From: CAILHX01 sp046155285
GTDB lineage: Bacteria > Pseudomonadota > Gammaproteobacteria > Burkholderiales > Methylophilaceae
Direction: 5' to 3'
Assembly: GCA_046155285.1 (NCBI GenBank)
Contig: JBJXEA010000003.1
Coordinates: 44,957-108,956 of the forward strand
DNA length: 64,000 bases
Position 1 is the first letter of the stretch, and the number at the start of each line of letters is the position of its first letter. Below the pieces are notes generated by a model that worked only from the letters and a program-made list of their open reading frames with translations, was not told the origin of the DNA and did no database searches. The position numbers and the translations under genes are program-made. Shown here one piece after another: positions 45,705 through 53,318 of the stretch.

Positions 45705-47339
45705 TTGCACAAATACGACGTACTCATCATAGGCAGCGGCTTGGCAGGCCTTAGTTTAGCCTTGCATTTGGCAGAGCAACGCAAAATTTGCCTAGTCACC
45801 AAACACGAACTGAATGATAGCTCCAGTAGCTGGGCGCAAGGCGGTATCGCCGCGGTGCTGGCCGATGGTGACTCGATCGAGGAGCATATTCAGGACACCC
45901 TCGTCGCCGGCGCCGGGCTATGCGACCCGGAAGTCACGCGCCATGTGGTCGAGCATAGCCGCGAAACCGTGGAATGGCTTATCAATCAAGGCGTGGCTTT
46001 CACCCGTGAAACCGACGACAGCGGCTACCACCTGACGCAAGAAGGCGGCCATAGCCGCCGCCGCGTCATCCACGCTGCCGATGCCACCGGCCAAGCGGTG
46101 CAAGAAACATTGTCCGAAAAAGTGCGCCGTCACCCCAATATCACACTGCTGGAACACCACGTCGCGGTGGACATCATCAGCGCCAAAAAGGTAGGCCGTC
46201 GCAGCAACCGCTGCTTGGGCGCTTATGTGCTCAACCGCAACACCGGCAAAGTCATCACCTTGGCTGCGCCCAATACGGTGTTAGCCACTGGCGGCGCGGG
46301 CAAAGTGTATCTCTACACCACCAATCCAGACGTAGCTACCGGCGATGGCGTGGCGATGGGCTGGCGTGCCGGCTGTCGTGTCGCCAATATGGAAATGGTG
46401 CAGTTCCACCCCACCTGCCTCTACCATCCGCGCGCCAAATCATTCCTGATTTCCGAAGTGCTGCGCGGCGAAGGCGGCTTGCTCAAGCTGCCGGATGGTA
46501 CGCGTTTTATGGCAGACCACGATGCACGCGGCGAACTCGCACCTCGTGATGTAGTCGCCCGCGCCATAGACTTTGAGATGAAAAAACGCGGGATTGACTG
46601 CGTTTACTTGGACATCTCGCACAAACCCGCCGATTTTATTCTGTCGCACTTCCCCACCATCTACCGGCGCTGCTTTGAGCTGGGCATAGACATCACCAAA
46701 CAGCCGATTCCGGTGGTTCCCGCCGCGCATTACAACTGCGGCGGCTTGATGACCGACGAGCAAGGCCGCACCGACATTCCGCATTTGTATGCCATAGGCG
46801 AAACCGCCTGCACCGGCCTGCATGGCGCCAATCGGCTGGCTTCCAACTCACTGCTGGAATGCCTGGTATTCGCCAAGTCCGCCGCGCTGGACATCCTCAG
46901 CCGCAGCGCGACAGACTGCCCAGAGCTACCGGACTGGGACGAAAGCCGCGTTACAGATGCCGACGAAGAAATCGTCATCACCCACAACTGGATGGAGTTA
47001 CGGCGTTTTATGTGGAATTATGTCGGCATCGTGCGTACCACAAAACGCCTGACCAGAGCCATGCACCGCATTAACCTGCTGCGTGACGAAGTACAAGAAT
47101 TCTATAAAAACTTCCGTGTCAATGCAGATTTGATTGAACTGCGTAACTTGCTGCAAGTAGCGGAGTTGATCGTGAGAAGCGCGATGGAACGCCACGAAAG
47201 CCGTGGTTTGCACTACAGTAAAGACTATCCAGACCTGCTGCCGGATGCCGTCCCCACCGTGCTGGAACCGTCGAACTACACTAGCCTGCTGGATGAAGAA
47301 CATGAACATTACGTAGTAGCGCCGCCCTCGGCGCGATAA
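45705..47339 (+). CDS. nadB: L-aspartate oxidase
   Basis: A 544-residue flavoenzyme that oxidises L-aspartate to iminoaspartate, first step of NAD synthesis. The FAD motif is GSGLAGLSLALHLAEQ (11-26); SSSWAQGGIAAVL, TRETDDSGYHLTQEGGHSRRRV and HGANRLASNSLLECLVF are the active-site segments of the family. The start is TTG at 45705; the nearby ATG at 45694 is out of frame. The last eight residues and the stop come from a family B repeat. No nadA or nadC lies next to it. Confidence 0.95.
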   Translation: MHKYDVLIIGSGLAGLSLALHLAEQRKICLVTKHELNDSSSSWAQGGIAAVLADGDSIEEHIQDTLVAGAGLCDPEVTRHVVEHSRETVEWLINQGVAFTRETDDSGYHLTQEGGHSRRRVIHAADATGQAVQETLSEKVRRHPNITLLEHHVAVDIISAKKVGRRSNRCLGAYVLNRNTGKVITLAAPNTVLATGGAGKVYLYTTNPDVATGDGVAMGWRAGCRVANMEMVQFHPTCLYHPRAKSFLISEVLRGEGGLLKLPDGTRFMADHDARGELAPRDVVARAIDFEMKKRGIDCVYLDISHKPADFILSHFPTIYRRCFELGIDITKQPIPVVPAAHYNCGGLMTDEQGRTDIPHLYAIGETACTGLHGANRLASNSLLECLVFAKSAALDILSRSATDCPELPDWDESRVTDADEEIVITHNWMELRRFMWNYVGIVRTTKRLTRAMHRINLLRDEVQEFYKNFRVNADLIELRNLLQVAELIVRSAMERHESRGLHYSKDYPDLLPDAVPTVLEPSNYTSLLDEEHEHYVVAPPSAR

Positions 47340-47370
47340 ACCCCAATCGGGGCGAGGGCGCCCCTCCTAC
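47313..47370. repeat. Dispersed inverted repeat, family B copy 3, forming the nadB 3' end
   Basis: GTAGTAGCGCCGCCCTCGGCGCGAT faces ATCGGGGCGAGGGCGCCCCTCCTAC. The nadB stop lies at 47337-47339, inside the first arm's end, so the final codons Val-Val-Ala-Pro-Pro-Ser-Ala-Arg are repeat sequence. Confidence 0.85.
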
Positions 47371-47445
47371 CCTAGAACCATTTTTGAACATAGTTCATCG
47401 GATTATAATTAATCGCACAGACACCAACCGCTCAAGGAGAACCCC

Positions 47446-47658
47446 ATGCAAGAAAACGTGGAAAAGAAACCAGCCAAAGCCAACCTGTTTAAGGTATTCA
47501 AAGCCGTGTCATGGGCGTTTCTAGGGGTTCGTGAACAACGTGCCTACGATGAAGACATCACATCCATCACCTTACCTCAAGCCATTATCGTCGGACTATT
47601 CAGCGCTTTGTTGTTTGTGCTGTGTATAGTGTCGGTGGTGCTGTACGTGACAAGATGA
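47446..47658 (+). CDS. DUF2970 small membrane protein
   Basis: A 70-residue protein matching the DUF2970 pattern: an N-terminal amphipathic part with VFKAVSWAFLGVREQRAYDED, then one C-terminal membrane helix (about 45-67) after TLPQAIIVG. The family is common in betaproteobacteria and its function is unknown. AAGGAGAA precedes the ATG. Confidence 0.88.
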   Translation: MQENVEKKPAKANLFKVFKAVSWAFLGVREQRAYDEDITSITLPQAIIVGLFSALLFVLCIVSVVLYVTR

Positions 47659-47763
47659 CGCGATTAAGCCCCGCGCACGCGTTATGAATGGCGTTTCGCA
47701 AGGTTTCGTATCATCCCCCCTGCCCCAAGCTTGTTGTCTCCAAATGAAACCAGAGGTGTCCAA

Positions 47764-48348
47764 TTGAACGACCGCATACGCCAGTTGTTAGACCAAATGA
47801 ACACCCTCGAAGAAGAAATGCTTGCCGCACTGCACGAACAGCAGATACCCATGTTCTTCCAGATCAAAGGCAAGCGCGTCGAGTTCGAGAAATCCATCCG
47901 CGAAGCGCACCACAAGCTCAAGATCGGTTTTTTCCGCTGGCTGATGACGCGCCCGCAAAACCTCATCACCGGCCCCATCATCTACGGCATGGCCATTCCC
48001 ATCGTGTTGCTTGATCTCTGCATCAGCTTTTATCAAGCGACCTGTTTCCCCATCTACAAGATTGCCAAAGTACGCCGTGACGACTACATCGTGATAGACC
48101 GGCAGCATCTGGCATACCTCAACTTCGTCGAAAAATTCCACTGTACTTATTGTGCCTATGGCACTGGGCTGATTGCCTATGCCTGCGAGATCATCGCCAG
48201 AACTGAGCAGTATTTCTGCCCCATCAAACATGCGCGGAAAATGTTAGGTACGCATACCCGCTACGCCCATTTTCTGGACTATGGTGCGGCTGAAGACTAT
48301 GAGGCCAAGCTGGAGGAATATCGGATTGCGTTGGGGAAGGAAAAATAA
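47764..48348 (+). CDS. Conserved membrane protein, cysteine-rich C-terminal part, unknown
   Basis: A 194-residue protein with a TTG start chosen because AGAGGTG lies 6 bp upstream; an in-frame start at 47731 has no such site. Residues 1-55 are helical with charged heptads, 68-92 form one or two membrane segments (IIYGMAIPIVLLDLCISFYQA), and the C-terminal part has a cysteine pair with more cysteines following (FHCTYCAYG, YACE, YFCPIKHARK). The cysteines could bind a metal. I do not recognise a named family. Confidence 0.65.
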   Translation: MNDRIRQLLDQMNTLEEEMLAALHEQQIPMFFQIKGKRVEFEKSIREAHHKLKIGFFRWLMTRPQNLITGPIIYGMAIPIVLLDLCISFYQATCFPIYKIAKVRRDDYIVIDRQHLAYLNFVEKFHCTYCAYGTGLIAYACEIIARTEQYFCPIKHARKMLGTHTRYAHFLDYGAAEDYEAKLEEYRIALGKEK

Positions 48349-48352
48349 AAAA

Positions 48353-48444
48353 TGTAGGTTGGGTTGAGCGTAGCGAAGCCCAACGGGTGTTTCGTTGCAT
48401 GATAGGCAGATGTTGGGCTTCGCTATGCTCAGCACCAACCTACA
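48353..48444. repeat. Dispersed inverted repeat, family D copy 2
   Basis: TGTAGGTTGGGTTGAGCGTAGC and GCTATGCTCAGCACCAACCTACA form the outer arms, with GAAGCCCAAC and GTTGGGCTTCG inside. It is longer-armed and better preserved than the copy at 3043-3130. It follows the stop of the preceding gene by 4 bp. The remaining bases to 48521 show nothing else. Confidence 0.85.
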
Positions 48445-48521
48445 AAACACACCCATGCTACGCTTGTTGAGGAAAGACAATTGATAAGAACTCAGAAGTG
48501 CGGTTAAAAGTTGAATCCACC

Positions 48522-49079
48522 TCAATTGCCAATAGACCCTACTGGTATCACGTGCACCATGGCTCGGCCTAGGTTGTGATAAATCCTCATCCTTCGTACC
48601 ACTGGCCACCATTCATACAGAAAAATCTGCATGGGTCGCCACATGGCAACCCAGCCAGCAATGAGCAGGCTCTCCTTCAGCAGTCTGAGAAAAGTGCTGT
48701 CAGTGAACCCCGCAACTAGCATATCCGCACCCAGCAGACATAGAGCCAAGAAGCTTAGCCCTATCATTAAGCTCACACGCCCTTCAAGCAAAAGTTGGCG
48801 CAAATTGCGTTTGGCGCGTTCTGATTTGTACTCAAAGTAGTTGTGTATGGCCTCAGTGACGAGCGCACTGGGGTCTTCTTGCGGCATTTGCTCGATGTGG
48901 ACAACGATTTTGAAGTGACTATTTTGCGGAAACTCCAGCGCCCAACTTTCAAGAAACTCTTCCGCATCCGTATCAAGGTTACGGTGATGGAAAGGCGTCG
49001 GATCCATTGAGTTAAAAAGTTCCGAAAGCTTAACTACGCGTAGCTCAATCTGGTGGATGGAGGGATGCGTTTTTGTCAT
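48522..49079 (-). CDS. Conserved two-segment membrane protein, unknown
   Basis: A 185-residue protein. The N-terminal soluble part has ELRVVKLSELFNSMDPTPFHHRNLDTDAEEFLESWALEFP, a conserved pattern of an unnamed proteobacterial family. Two membrane segments lie at about 103-122 and 130-152. I choose the ATG at 49079: the longer version from 49106 runs through DNA that reads as an old rfbD tail, and the chosen ATG comes directly after that tail's stop codon. This implies the gene once followed rfbD in an operon. Confidence 0.75.
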   Translation of the reverse strand: MTKTHPSIHQIELRVVKLSELFNSMDPTPFHHRNLDTDAEEFLESWALEFPQNSHFKIVVHIEQMPQEDPSALVTEAIHNYFEYKSERAKRNLRQLLLEGRVSLMIGLSFLALCLLGADMLVAGFTDSTFLRLLKESLLIAGWVAMWRPMQIFLYEWWPVVRRMRIYHNLGRAMVHVIPVGSIGN

Positions 49080-49080
49080 G

Positions 49081-49152
49081 TTAAGCATGGGCATTAGCCG
49101 AAACATCTTCCATTGTCATTAAAAGCGCCCGTTGCCAATCCAGCAGCAAGCT
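49081..49152 (-). pseudogene. Remnant of an rfbD 3' end
   Basis: Read on the minus strand, these 24 codons give Leu-Asp-Trp-Gln-Arg-Ala-Leu-Leu-Met-Thr-Met-Glu-Asp and a TAA. The intact rfbD ends Pro-Asp-Trp-Gln-Gln-Ala-Leu-Leu-Met-Thr-Leu-Asp-Glu (50298 onwards). The DNA agrees at roughly four bases in five over about 40 bp. It lies just before the membrane-protein gene. The rest of the gap to 49252 holds a CCTGTAT / ATACAGG hairpin at about 49156-49183 and nothing else I can name. Confidence 0.6.
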
Positions 49153-49252
49153 TAGCCTGTATGTGGCGTAGCGCAATACAGGGCTTTTTCTCTTCGCATT
49201 ACACTCCATTTCATGCGGGCTGCACCGGAACGAATAGCCAGCCACGACGCTC

Positions 49253-49549
49253 CTAAGCCGTGGCGCGAAGCTTAACCCCCAATGCCTGCATCACCTTTTG
49301 CACGGTATCAAAACGTGGCTGTGCATTGGGGCGCAGCGCTTTGTATAAGGCTTCACGAGTGATGCCGCTTTTTTGTGCAATTTCAGCCATGCCTTTGGCA
49401 CGGGCAATCACACCCAGCGCATGTGCAAATTCTGCCGCGTCGCCTTCTTCAATCACCATGTTCAGGTACACGGCAATATCCGACTCAGTTTTAATCTGTT
49501 CCGCCATATCAAACTCTGGCAAGTCGGTAATGCTGCTTTTCTTGGTCAT
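49253..49549 (-). CDS. HTH addiction-module antidote protein (HigA-like), without adjacent killer gene
   Basis: A 98-residue protein of the family annotated as putative addiction module antidote. The helix-turn-helix spans about 52-95 (GMAEIAQKSGITREALYKALRPNAQPRFDTVQKVMQALG). Its usual partner is a RelE/HigB-like killer encoded just upstream. None is present here; the upstream neighbour, 3 bp away, is a PIN-domain gene. It may be an orphan, or a transcriptional regulator of the PIN module. Confidence 0.88.
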   Translation of the reverse strand: MTKKSSITDLPEFDMAEQIKTESDIAVYLNMVIEEGDAAEFAHALGVIARAKGMAEIAQKSGITREALYKALRPNAQPRFDTVQKVMQALGVKLRATA

Positions 49550-49552
49550 GAT

Positions 49553-49987
49553 CTAATCTGCCCCTAACGTCTTCAATGAAGCCACTCTCTGCACAGCTTC
49601 ACTTACCTCAATAACTTCTACGTTCTGATACGCGCCAATCGAGAGGAATGGCCGATCACCTGTCACTACCCAATCCGCTTGTGCTGCCAACGCTGTGCCA
49701 ATGACGACATCATCGTCGGGATCGGGCGCGATGCCTGAGATGAGGGTGGGATGCACTAGAGTCGTCATCTCGGCATAGCGATCCACAATCTCGTCAATTG
49801 ATAGCAATGCGGTGGCAATCTTTTTCTCGAATTTGCGCCGTCCTAGAATATCGGTCAACTCTGACAATAAGGGCGTACTGGTGAAAAGCCTGACGCGCTT
49901 ATCGCGAGCGGCTTGCAGCAACAAACGTGGCGAACCACCCCACAACAGTGCAGACGCGACAACATTGATATCCAGTACCAGCCGCAT
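49553..49987 (-). CDS. PIN-domain toxin
   Basis: A 144-residue PIN protein of the toxin-antitoxin type. The acidic residues of the metal site are visible as Asp6 (LVLDINVV), a Glu in LLSELTDIL, and the Asp cluster PDPDDDVVIGTALAAQADWVVTGD. PIN toxins are Mg-dependent RNases. It lies 7 bp after the antitoxin gene, so the two are one unit. The family is the 'toxin component, PIN family' group rather than VapC proper. Confidence 0.9.
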   Translation of the reverse strand: MRLVLDINVVASALLWGGSPRLLLQAARDKRVRLFTSTPLLSELTDILGRRKFEKKIATALLSIDEIVDRYAEMTTLVHPTLISGIAPDPDDDVVIGTALAAQADWVVTGDRPFLSIGAYQNVEVIEVSEAVQRVASLKTLGAD

Positions 49988-49994
49988 TAGTTGC

Positions 49995-50231
49995 TTATTT
50001 TGCCAACCGCTTGGCGCGCATTAGCCGAATTTCCTCGGCCACCTCTTCTGGTGACATAACCGCAGGAGTATCAACACTTGCCATACGTTCCATCGCCTGA
50101 AATAGCTCATCGCTGTGCTGTGTTTTGATTTGCTCGCGCAGCAACCGTTCGATAGTGTTAGAAGTCAGCAGTCCGGCACGTTGTGCCTCTTGAGCCAACT
50201 GGTCTGGCAATTGAATTTGTACAGTGGTCAT
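49995..50231 (-). CDS. Antitoxin of the PIN toxin
   Basis: A 78-residue protein. The N-terminus MTTVQIQLPDQLAQEAQRAGLL resembles a ribbon-helix-helix type DNA-binding domain, and the C-terminal half is acidic with MSPEEVAEEIRLMRAKR, suited to wrap the toxin. GGAGAA precedes the ATG at 50231; an in-frame GTG/TTG-type extension is not needed. It is upstream of, and probably coupled to, the PIN gene. Confidence 0.82.
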   Translation of the reverse strand: MTTVQIQLPDQLAQEAQRAGLLTSNTIERLLREQIKTQHSDELFQAMERMASVDTPAVMSPEEVAEEIRLMRAKRLAK

Positions 50232-50297
50232 GGTAATTCTCCTTAACAACATTGCCTACAAAGTTAGCATATCCGCCTCGGTTATGCACTGGCAAAG

Positions 50298-51155
50298 TTA
50301 TGCTAATTCGTCCAGCGTCATCAAAAGCGCTTGTTGCCAGTCTGGCAACCCCACGTAAAACACCGACTGGAGCTTACCATTATCCAGCACCGAATTCGCC
50401 GGACGTTTAGCAGGCAAAGGGTATTGCTCGGTGGCGATAGTCTCTACGTCATCTGCTGTGGCTTTAAGCGGTTTGGGGTATTTTTGCAAAATGGCTTGAG
50501 CAAACCCGTGCCAACTGGTTTGGCCGCCGCAACTTAGGTGGTATAGCCCACTTTTCTCGGCATCCCACTTGGAAACTGCACTGGCTGTAGCTTCGGCTAT
50601 GCTGCGACACCAAGTCGGCGCGCCAATTTGGTCGGCGACTACGCGCAAATGATCGCGCTCTTGGGCTAATCTCAATATCGTCAGCAGAAAGTTTTTGCCA
50701 CGCGTGCCGTACACCCAACTAGTACGAAAAATCAGGTGATGACCGCCCACGGCTTGAATGGCTTGTTCGCCTGCCAGTTTACTTTTGCCGTAGACGCTTT
50801 GCGGGTTGGTGGGGTCGGTTTCAACGTAGGCACCGACCTTGCTGCCGTCAAACACGTAATCGGTGGAGTAATGCACCAATAGCGCATTCAGTTTGTGCGC
50901 TTCTTCCGCCAGCACTTGCGGAGCGGTGGCATTGATGGCAAAAGTCAGTTCCGGCTCGCTTTCGGCTTTATCTACGGCGGTATAGGCGGCGGCGTTGACG
51001 ATGAGATTAGGCTTGGTTGCGCTCACGGTGCGGCGGATGGCGGCAGTGTCGGCTAAATCAAGCTGCTGGCTGTTGAGCGCGATGACTTCGCCCTTCAAAC
51101 TGCGCTGCAACTCAAAGCCCACTTGGCCGTTGCTGCCTATGAGCAAAGTCTTCAT
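50298..51155 (-). CDS. rfbD: dTDP-4-dehydrorhamnose reductase
   Basis: A 285-residue short-chain reductase, last step of dTDP-L-rhamnose synthesis. The NADPH motif is Gly-Ser-Asn-Gly-Gln-Val-Gly (8-14), and the catalytic Tyr-x-x-x-Lys lies in VYGKSKLAGEQ. It is the last rhamnose gene of the operon, 10 bp after the chlorite dismutase gene. A second, diverged rfbD tail 1.1 kb downstream suggests that this copy replaced an older one. Confidence 0.95.
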   Translation of the reverse strand: MKTLLIGSNGQVGFELQRSLKGEVIALNSQQLDLADTAAIRRTVSATKPNLIVNAAAYTAVDKAESEPELTFAINATAPQVLAEEAHKLNALLVHYSTDYVFDGSKVGAYVETDPTNPQSVYGKSKLAGEQAIQAVGGHHLIFRTSWVYGTRGKNFLLTILRLAQERDHLRVVADQIGAPTWCRSIAEATASAVSKWDAEKSGLYHLSCGGQTSWHGFAQAILQKYPKPLKATADDVETIATEQYPLPAKRPANSVLDNGKLQSVFYVGLPDWQQALLMTLDELA

Positions 51156-51164
51156 TCTGGAGAA

Positions 51165-51734
51165 TTAGTCGCTAATTTCACGTGTCATCCAAATCTGCAC
51201 CTCGCGCTCCACATAACGCCACTCCTCAGTGGCGTGCAACTCGGCTAGCAATTGCTCAAACGCGCATTCATGCTCAGGCGCAAACTCAAACCAGGTAATG
51301 AAATCAAACGGTTGATTTTCGGAAAGATCACGGCAGTGGTAGAGCTTTCTGGCGATGGCGGGTAAAAATTTCATTCCAATCTGGTTGTGATGCGATTGTT
51401 CTTCAAAAATCTTCCTACGCTCATCTTGCGTCAGCGCCCACCACGCAGCATTTTTACTCATAGGAATCATCACCGCCATCGTCGCATCCGACCGCCCCAA
51501 GCCTTGTTGTTTGGAAACAAGTTGTTGTTTTTCTTCACGAATTACATAGCGCTCATTACTGGTGATACCTTTGAGTGCCCATTTTGCTTGGGTTATCTTG
51601 GCAGCATCCTCTGCGGCAACGACAGACAGCCTAGATACGTCATCCAACGGCACACCTACAATAGTTGCCGATTTCGTCACGCGCCAAGTGCCTGACTCGC
51701 CACCTACAAATGCAAATAATCGTGTGTTTGTCAT
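51165..51734 (-). CDS. cld: Chlorite dismutase, short (dimeric) type
   Basis: A 189-residue haem enzyme of the chlorite dismutase family. The family core WWALTQDERRKIFEEQSHH ... IGMKFLPAIARKLYHCRDL ... FDFITWFEFAPEH ... EEWRYVEREVQI is intact. His116 (second His of Ser-His-His) and Arg129 (Ala-Ile-Ala-Arg) have the 13-residue spacing of the proximal histidine and distal arginine of the Nitrobacter enzyme, so chlorite detoxification to chloride and oxygen is plausible. No signal peptide is seen, so it is cytoplasmic. Its ATG overlaps the rfbC TGA. Its place between rfbC and rfbD is unexpected. Confidence 0.85.
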   Translation of the reverse strand: MTNTRLFAFVGGESGTWRVTKSATIVGVPLDDVSRLSVVAAEDAAKITQAKWALKGITSNERYVIREEKQQLVSKQQGLGRSDATMAVMIPMSKNAAWWALTQDERRKIFEEQSHHNQIGMKFLPAIARKLYHCRDLSENQPFDFITWFEFAPEHECAFEQLLAELHATEEWRYVEREVQIWMTREISD

Positions 51735-52279
51735 CAAACAAACAACTCCGCGGCTTTCAACAGGCTGGCTTGTTGATCTTTTGCCGATAAAAACGGCGCA
51801 CCCTGCAGCGGCCATTGCACGCCAATGGCGGGGTCGTTCCAGGAAATAGAGCGCTCGTGTTCTGGCGCGTAAAAATCGGTGGTTTTGTAGAGAAACTCAG
51901 CGAACTCTGACAACACCAGAAAGCCATGCGCGAAGCCCGCTGGCACCCACATCATGCGGCGGTTTTCGGCGGATAAATGTGCGCCGAACCATTTGCCGAA
52001 AGTGGGTGATGAGCGGCGGATGTCCACGGCTACGTCGAATACTTTACCTTCAGTGACCCGAACCAGTTTGCCTTGTGGTTGCTGGATTTGATAGTGCAGG
52101 CCGCGCAATACGCCTTTTGCCGAGCGGGAATGATTGTCTTGCACAAAGCTGGGGCGCAATCCGGTGGCGGCATGGAAGGCGTTTTCGTTGTAGCTCTCAA
52201 AAAAGAAACCACGGCTATCGCCAAATACTTTGGGTTCTAGAATTAAAAGATCGGGGATAGGGGTTGGGATGACGTTCAT
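51734..52279 (-). CDS. rfbC: dTDP-4-dehydrorhamnose 3,5-epimerase
   Basis: A 181-residue cupin-fold epimerase. Typical segments are FGDSRGFFFESYNE, FVQDNHSRSAKGVLRGLHYQ (with the catalytic His region) and VWVPAGFAHGF. The ATG at 52279 follows GGGAGG and gives the normal start Met-Asn-Val-Ile-Pro-Thr. The longer reading frame upstream is repeat DNA (family C). The stop overlaps the chlorite dismutase ATG. Confidence 0.95.
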   Translation of the reverse strand: MNVIPTPIPDLLILEPKVFGDSRGFFFESYNENAFHAATGLRPSFVQDNHSRSAKGVLRGLHYQIQQPQGKLVRVTEGKVFDVAVDIRRSSPTFGKWFGAHLSAENRRMMWVPAGFAHGFLVLSEFAEFLYKTTDFYAPEHERSISWNDPAIGVQWPLQGAPFLSAKDQQASLLKAAELFV

Positions 52280-52293
52280 GCCAAGCCTCCCAA

Positions 52294-52404
52294 CGTCGTC
52301 ATTCCCGCGTAGGCGGGAATCCAGACCAGCCACATATGGCGACATAGAGACACATCACCTCGTAGAGGTTTGACTGGATTCCCGCCTACGCGGGAATGAC
52401 GACG
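52294..52404. repeat. Dispersed inverted repeat, family C copy (between rfbA and rfbC)
   Basis: CGTCATTCCCGCGTAGGCGGGAATCCAG at the left and CTGGATTCCCGCCTACGCGGGAATGACG at the right form two hairpins that are also complementary to each other, with an unpaired centre of about 50 bp. It interrupts the rhamnose operon and could attenuate rfbC-cld-rfbD relative to rfbB-rfbA. Confidence 0.9.
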
Positions 52405-52439
52405 TTTATTATTTGTAAATGCAGTGATTCGTTTCAATT

Positions 52440-53318
52440 TCAAAACACTTTCTCGTTCAACATCCGCGTCAAATACTGACCATAACCATTGCTTTTGTAT
52501 TTGGCAGCCACCGCTTCAACCTGCGCTGCGCTGATGTAGCCCATGCGATAGGCAATCTCCTCCGGGCAGGCAATTTTCAGACCTTGACGTTTTTCTATGG
52601 TTTCGATGAACAGCGAGGCTTCCAGCAGGGATTCATGCGTACCGGTATCCAGCCAGGCGTGGCCGCGTCCCATGATTTCCACCTTGAGTTGCCCCGCCGC
52701 CAGATAGTGCTTGTTGACATCGGTAATCTCCAGCTCGCCGCGTGGCGAGGGCTTGAGATTGGCGGCGATGTCACATACTTGATTGTCGTAGAAATACAGG
52801 CCAGTCACAGCGTAGCGCGATTTGGGCTGCGCGGGCTTCTCTTCCAAACTAATTGCACTGCCTGCGGCATCAAACTCCACCACGCCGTAGCGCTCTGGAT
52901 CAGTGACGGGATAGGCAAAAACCGTTGCGCCCTTCGTTTGCTGGGTGGCGGCTTTTAGGCCGCTGGCAAAATCATGTCCGTAGAAGATGTTGTCGCCCAG
53001 CACCAAGGCGCTGGGGTCGTTGTTGATGAACGATTTGGCTATGATAAATGCTTGTGCCAAACCGTCTGGCGAAGGTTGCACGGCATAGCTTAAATTCAAG
53101 CCCCACTGGCTGCCATCGCCCAATAGCTGCTCGAATCTTGGCGTATCTTCCGGCGTAGAAATCAGCAAAATGTCGCGGATGCCCGCCAGCATCAAAGTAG
53201 AAAGCGGGTAGTACACCATGGGTTTGTCATAGACAGGCAATAGCTGCTTTGATACAACCTGTGTCACAGGATACAAGCGGGTGCCAGAACCACCCGCTAA
53301 AATAATTCCTTTCCTCAT
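52440..53318 (-). CDS. rfbA: Glucose-1-phosphate thymidylyltransferase
   Basis: A 292-residue nucleotidyltransferase making dTDP-glucose from dTTP and glucose 1-phosphate, first step of the rhamnose pathway. The signature GGSGTRLYPVTQVVSKQLLPVYDKPM is at residues 9-34, and LGDNIFYGHDF and EKPAQPKS follow. The ATG overlaps the rfbB stop, so the pair is coupled. Confidence 0.97.
   Translation of the reverse strand: MRKGIILAGGSGTRLYPVTQVVSKQLLPVYDKPMVYYPLSTLMLAGIRDILLISTPEDTPRFEQLLGDGSQWGLNLSYAVQPSPDGLAQAFIIAKSFINNDPSALVLGDNIFYGHDFASGLKAATQQTKGATVFAYPVTDPERYGVVEFDAAGSAISLEEKPAQPKSRYAVTGLYFYDNQVCDIAANLKPSPRGELEITDVNKHYLAAGQLKVEIMGRGHAWLDTGTHESLLEASLFIETIEKRQGLKIACPEEIAYRMGYISAAQVEAVAAKYKSNGYGQYLTRMLNEKVF

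Noticed and set aside
49156..49200. CCTGTAT / ATACAGG hairpin followed by T-run as a terminator
   Set aside because: The T-run is on the plus strand, but all genes around it are read from the minus strand, so it has no gene to end. It more likely belongs to another dispersed repeat type.
52280..52345. N-terminal extension of RfbC reading Gly-Leu-Asp-Ser-Arg-Leu-Arg-Gly-Asn-Asp
   Set aside because: That peptide is the signature translation of the family C repeat. The ATG at 52279 with GGGAGG is the correct start.
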